From contig DASPKO010000024.1 in NCBI GenBank assembly GCA_035628055.1, positions 1 through 6,012 of the forward strand: 6,012 bases of DNA. Reading direction: 5' to 3'. This document shows, piece by piece, positions 5,038 to 6,012 of this stretch. Each line of letters opens with the position of its first letter. Within the stretch, counting starts at the first letter, position 1. The translations under genes and the position numbers were made by a program. The notes beneath the pieces are model-generated. The model ran no database searches, was not told where the DNA came from, and saw only the letters and a program-made list of their open reading frames with translations. This stretch comes from DASPKO01 sp035628055. Its GTDB lineage: Bacteria; Planctomycetota; Phycisphaerae; Phycisphaerales; UBA1924.

Positions 5038-6012
5038 ATGAAGCGCTTGCTGTCCGTTCTGGCCGTGGCGGCGCTGGCCTCTGCCCCGGCCTGTGGCCAG
5101 AACCAGGAGGGCCGGGGCCGCAGCCAGAGCCTCAAGGGCACGGTGAAGATCGACGGGTCGTCCACCGTGCTGCCCCTGAGCGAGGCCGTGGGGGAAGAGT
5201 TCCACAAGGTCGCGCCCCGGGTGAATGTCACCGTGGGCAGCTCCGGCACGGGCGGGGGGTTCAAGCGCTTCGCGCACGGCGAGGTCGACATCGCCGACGC
5301 CTCGCGCCCCATCAAGAAAGAGGAGCACCTCGCCGCGGCCCAGGAGAACATCGAGTACATCGAGCTGCCGGTCGCGCTCGACGGGCTCACGATCATCGTC
5401 AATCCCAGGAACACCTGGGTCGATTCGCTGACGGTCGCCGAGGTCCAGACGATCTTCCTCGAGCCCGGCGCCGGCACGTGGAACCAGGTGCGCGCCGGCT
5501 GGCCCGCCCAACCAATCAAGCTCTACATCCCCGGCACCGACTCGGGCACCTTCGACTACTTCAAGGAAGTCGTCGCGGGCAAGGACCGGACGGTCCGCGC
5601 CGACGCGTCGGCCTCGGAGGATGACAACGTGCTGGTGCGCGGCGTCGGGGGCGACATCAACGGCATCGGGTTCTTCGGGGCCGCCTACTACTTCGAGAAC
5701 CAGGACAAGCTCCGCGCCGTCCCCATCGATGGGGGCGCGGGGCCGGTGGCGCCCTCGGCCAAGACGATCCAGGACGGGACCTACGCCCCCTTCACCCGGC
5801 CCCTGTTCATCTATGTCAGCAGGAAGGCCGCGGCCCGTCCCGAGGTCAGGGCGTTCGTCGGATACTACCTCGAGACCGCGGGGAAGTTCGCCACCGAGGT
5901 CGGGTACGTCCCGCTCCCCGACGAGCTCTACGCCAGGGCCAAGGCCAACTTCGCCGCAGGTAAGACGGGCACGGCGTACCTTGATGAGAAGGGCGAAAAG
6001 GTCTCCGGCCCT
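5038..6012 (+). CDS. pstS: PstS/SphX-type phosphate-binding protein of the Pst ABC transporter (3' end outside window)
   Basis: The frame is open from ATG 5038 to the window edge, 325 residues with no stop. Its product is a periplasmic solute-binding protein that captures inorganic phosphate and hands it to the PstCAB importer. The signal peptide is MKRLLSVLAVAALASAPAC. Cys19 could be lipidated, but the -3 residue is Ala, a weak lipobox, so a normally cleaved peptide is also possible. Family motifs appear in order: IDGSSTVLPL (38-47), GSSGTGGGF (67-75), DIADASRPI (84-92) and PGTDSGTFDYF (185-195), whose SGT (189-191) corresponds to the phosphate-contacting loop of PstS proteins. GIGFFGAAYY (209-218) and YVPLP (286-290) are also typical. 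The length is near that expected for the SphX-like branch, so perhaps only a few tens of residues are missing. Transporter genes pstC, pstA and pstB often follow but cannot be seen. The gene has its own leader, so it is probably the first of a unit. Confidence 0.92.
   Translation, partial: MKRLLSVLAVAALASAPACGQNQEGRGRSQSLKGTVKIDGSSTVLPLSEAVGEEFHKVAPRVNVTVGSSGTGGGFKRFAHGEVDIADASRPIKKEEHLAAAQENIEYIELPVALDGLTIIVNPRNTWVDSLTVAEVQTIFLEPGAGTWNQVRAGWPAQPIKLYIPGTDSGTFDYFKEVVAGKDRTVRADASASEDDNVLVRGVGGDINGIGFFGAAYYFENQDKLRAVPIDGGAGPVAPSAKTIQDGTYAPFTRPLFIYVSRKAAARPEVRAFVGYYLETAGKFATEVGYVPLPDELYARAKANFAAGKTGTAYLDEKGEKVSGP

Noticed and set aside
4371..5519. Minus-strand open frame of 382 codons spanning the HEAT gene end, the intergenic region and pstS
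   Set aside because: It runs across two solid plus-strand genes and their promoter region, and its translation is Ser/Arg/Pro-rich without domain features.
1..6012. tRNA, rRNA, CRISPR array, insertion sequence or prophage signals
   Set aside because: No cloverleaf, conserved rRNA segment, regularly spaced repeats, transposase or integrase motif was seen anywhere in the window.

Overview
The window is very GC-rich bacterial DNA with almost every codon ending in G or C. It carries four protein genes and no RNA gene, CRISPR array or recognisable mobile element. Three things suggest a planctomycete, probably of the Phycisphaerae type, at moderate confidence: an excisionase-type helix-turn-helix fused in front of a receiver domain, a large exported HEAT-repeat protein, and a DUF4139 protein. 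This rests on gene style alone, because there is no rRNA or other marker.

Layout. (1) Bases 2-1405, plus strand: the C-terminal part of a DUF4139-domain protein ending in a coiled coil; its N-terminus lies outside the window. (2) Bases 1406-1471: a short convergent gap holding a strong GC-rich inverted repeat, probably a shared terminator. (3) Bases 1472-2053, minus strand: a 193-residue regulator with an N-terminal MerR/excisionase-like helix-turn-helix and a C-terminal response-regulator receiver. Its phosphoacceptor Asp is replaced by Asn. (4) Bases 2054-2487: a divergent intergenic region with a good sigma70-type promoter (TTGACA-N18-TAGATT) firing rightward, then about 160 bases of leader packed with small GC hairpins. 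(5) Bases 2488-4824, plus strand: a 778-residue exported HEAT-repeat protein with a degenerate receiver-like domain inserted between helical-repeat blocks. (6) Bases 4825-5037: an intergenic region with a small AT-rich island that probably holds the next promoter. (7) Bases 5038-6012, plus strand: a PstS/SphX-type periplasmic phosphate-binding protein, cut by the window edge probably close to its C-terminus.

How the genes fit together. The genes do not form one operon. Gene 1 converges on the regulator, the regulator and HEAT genes are divergent, and pstS has its own leader and ribosome binding site. The most interesting point is the divergent pair. Both genes encode receiver-like folds, and each has lost a different part of the phosphotransfer chemistry: the regulator keeps the acidic pair, switch Ser and Lys but lacks the Asp, while the exported protein keeps the Asp but lacks the acidic pair and Lys. 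A functional link between the two, or with the neighbouring phosphate-binding protein, is only an inference from proximity.
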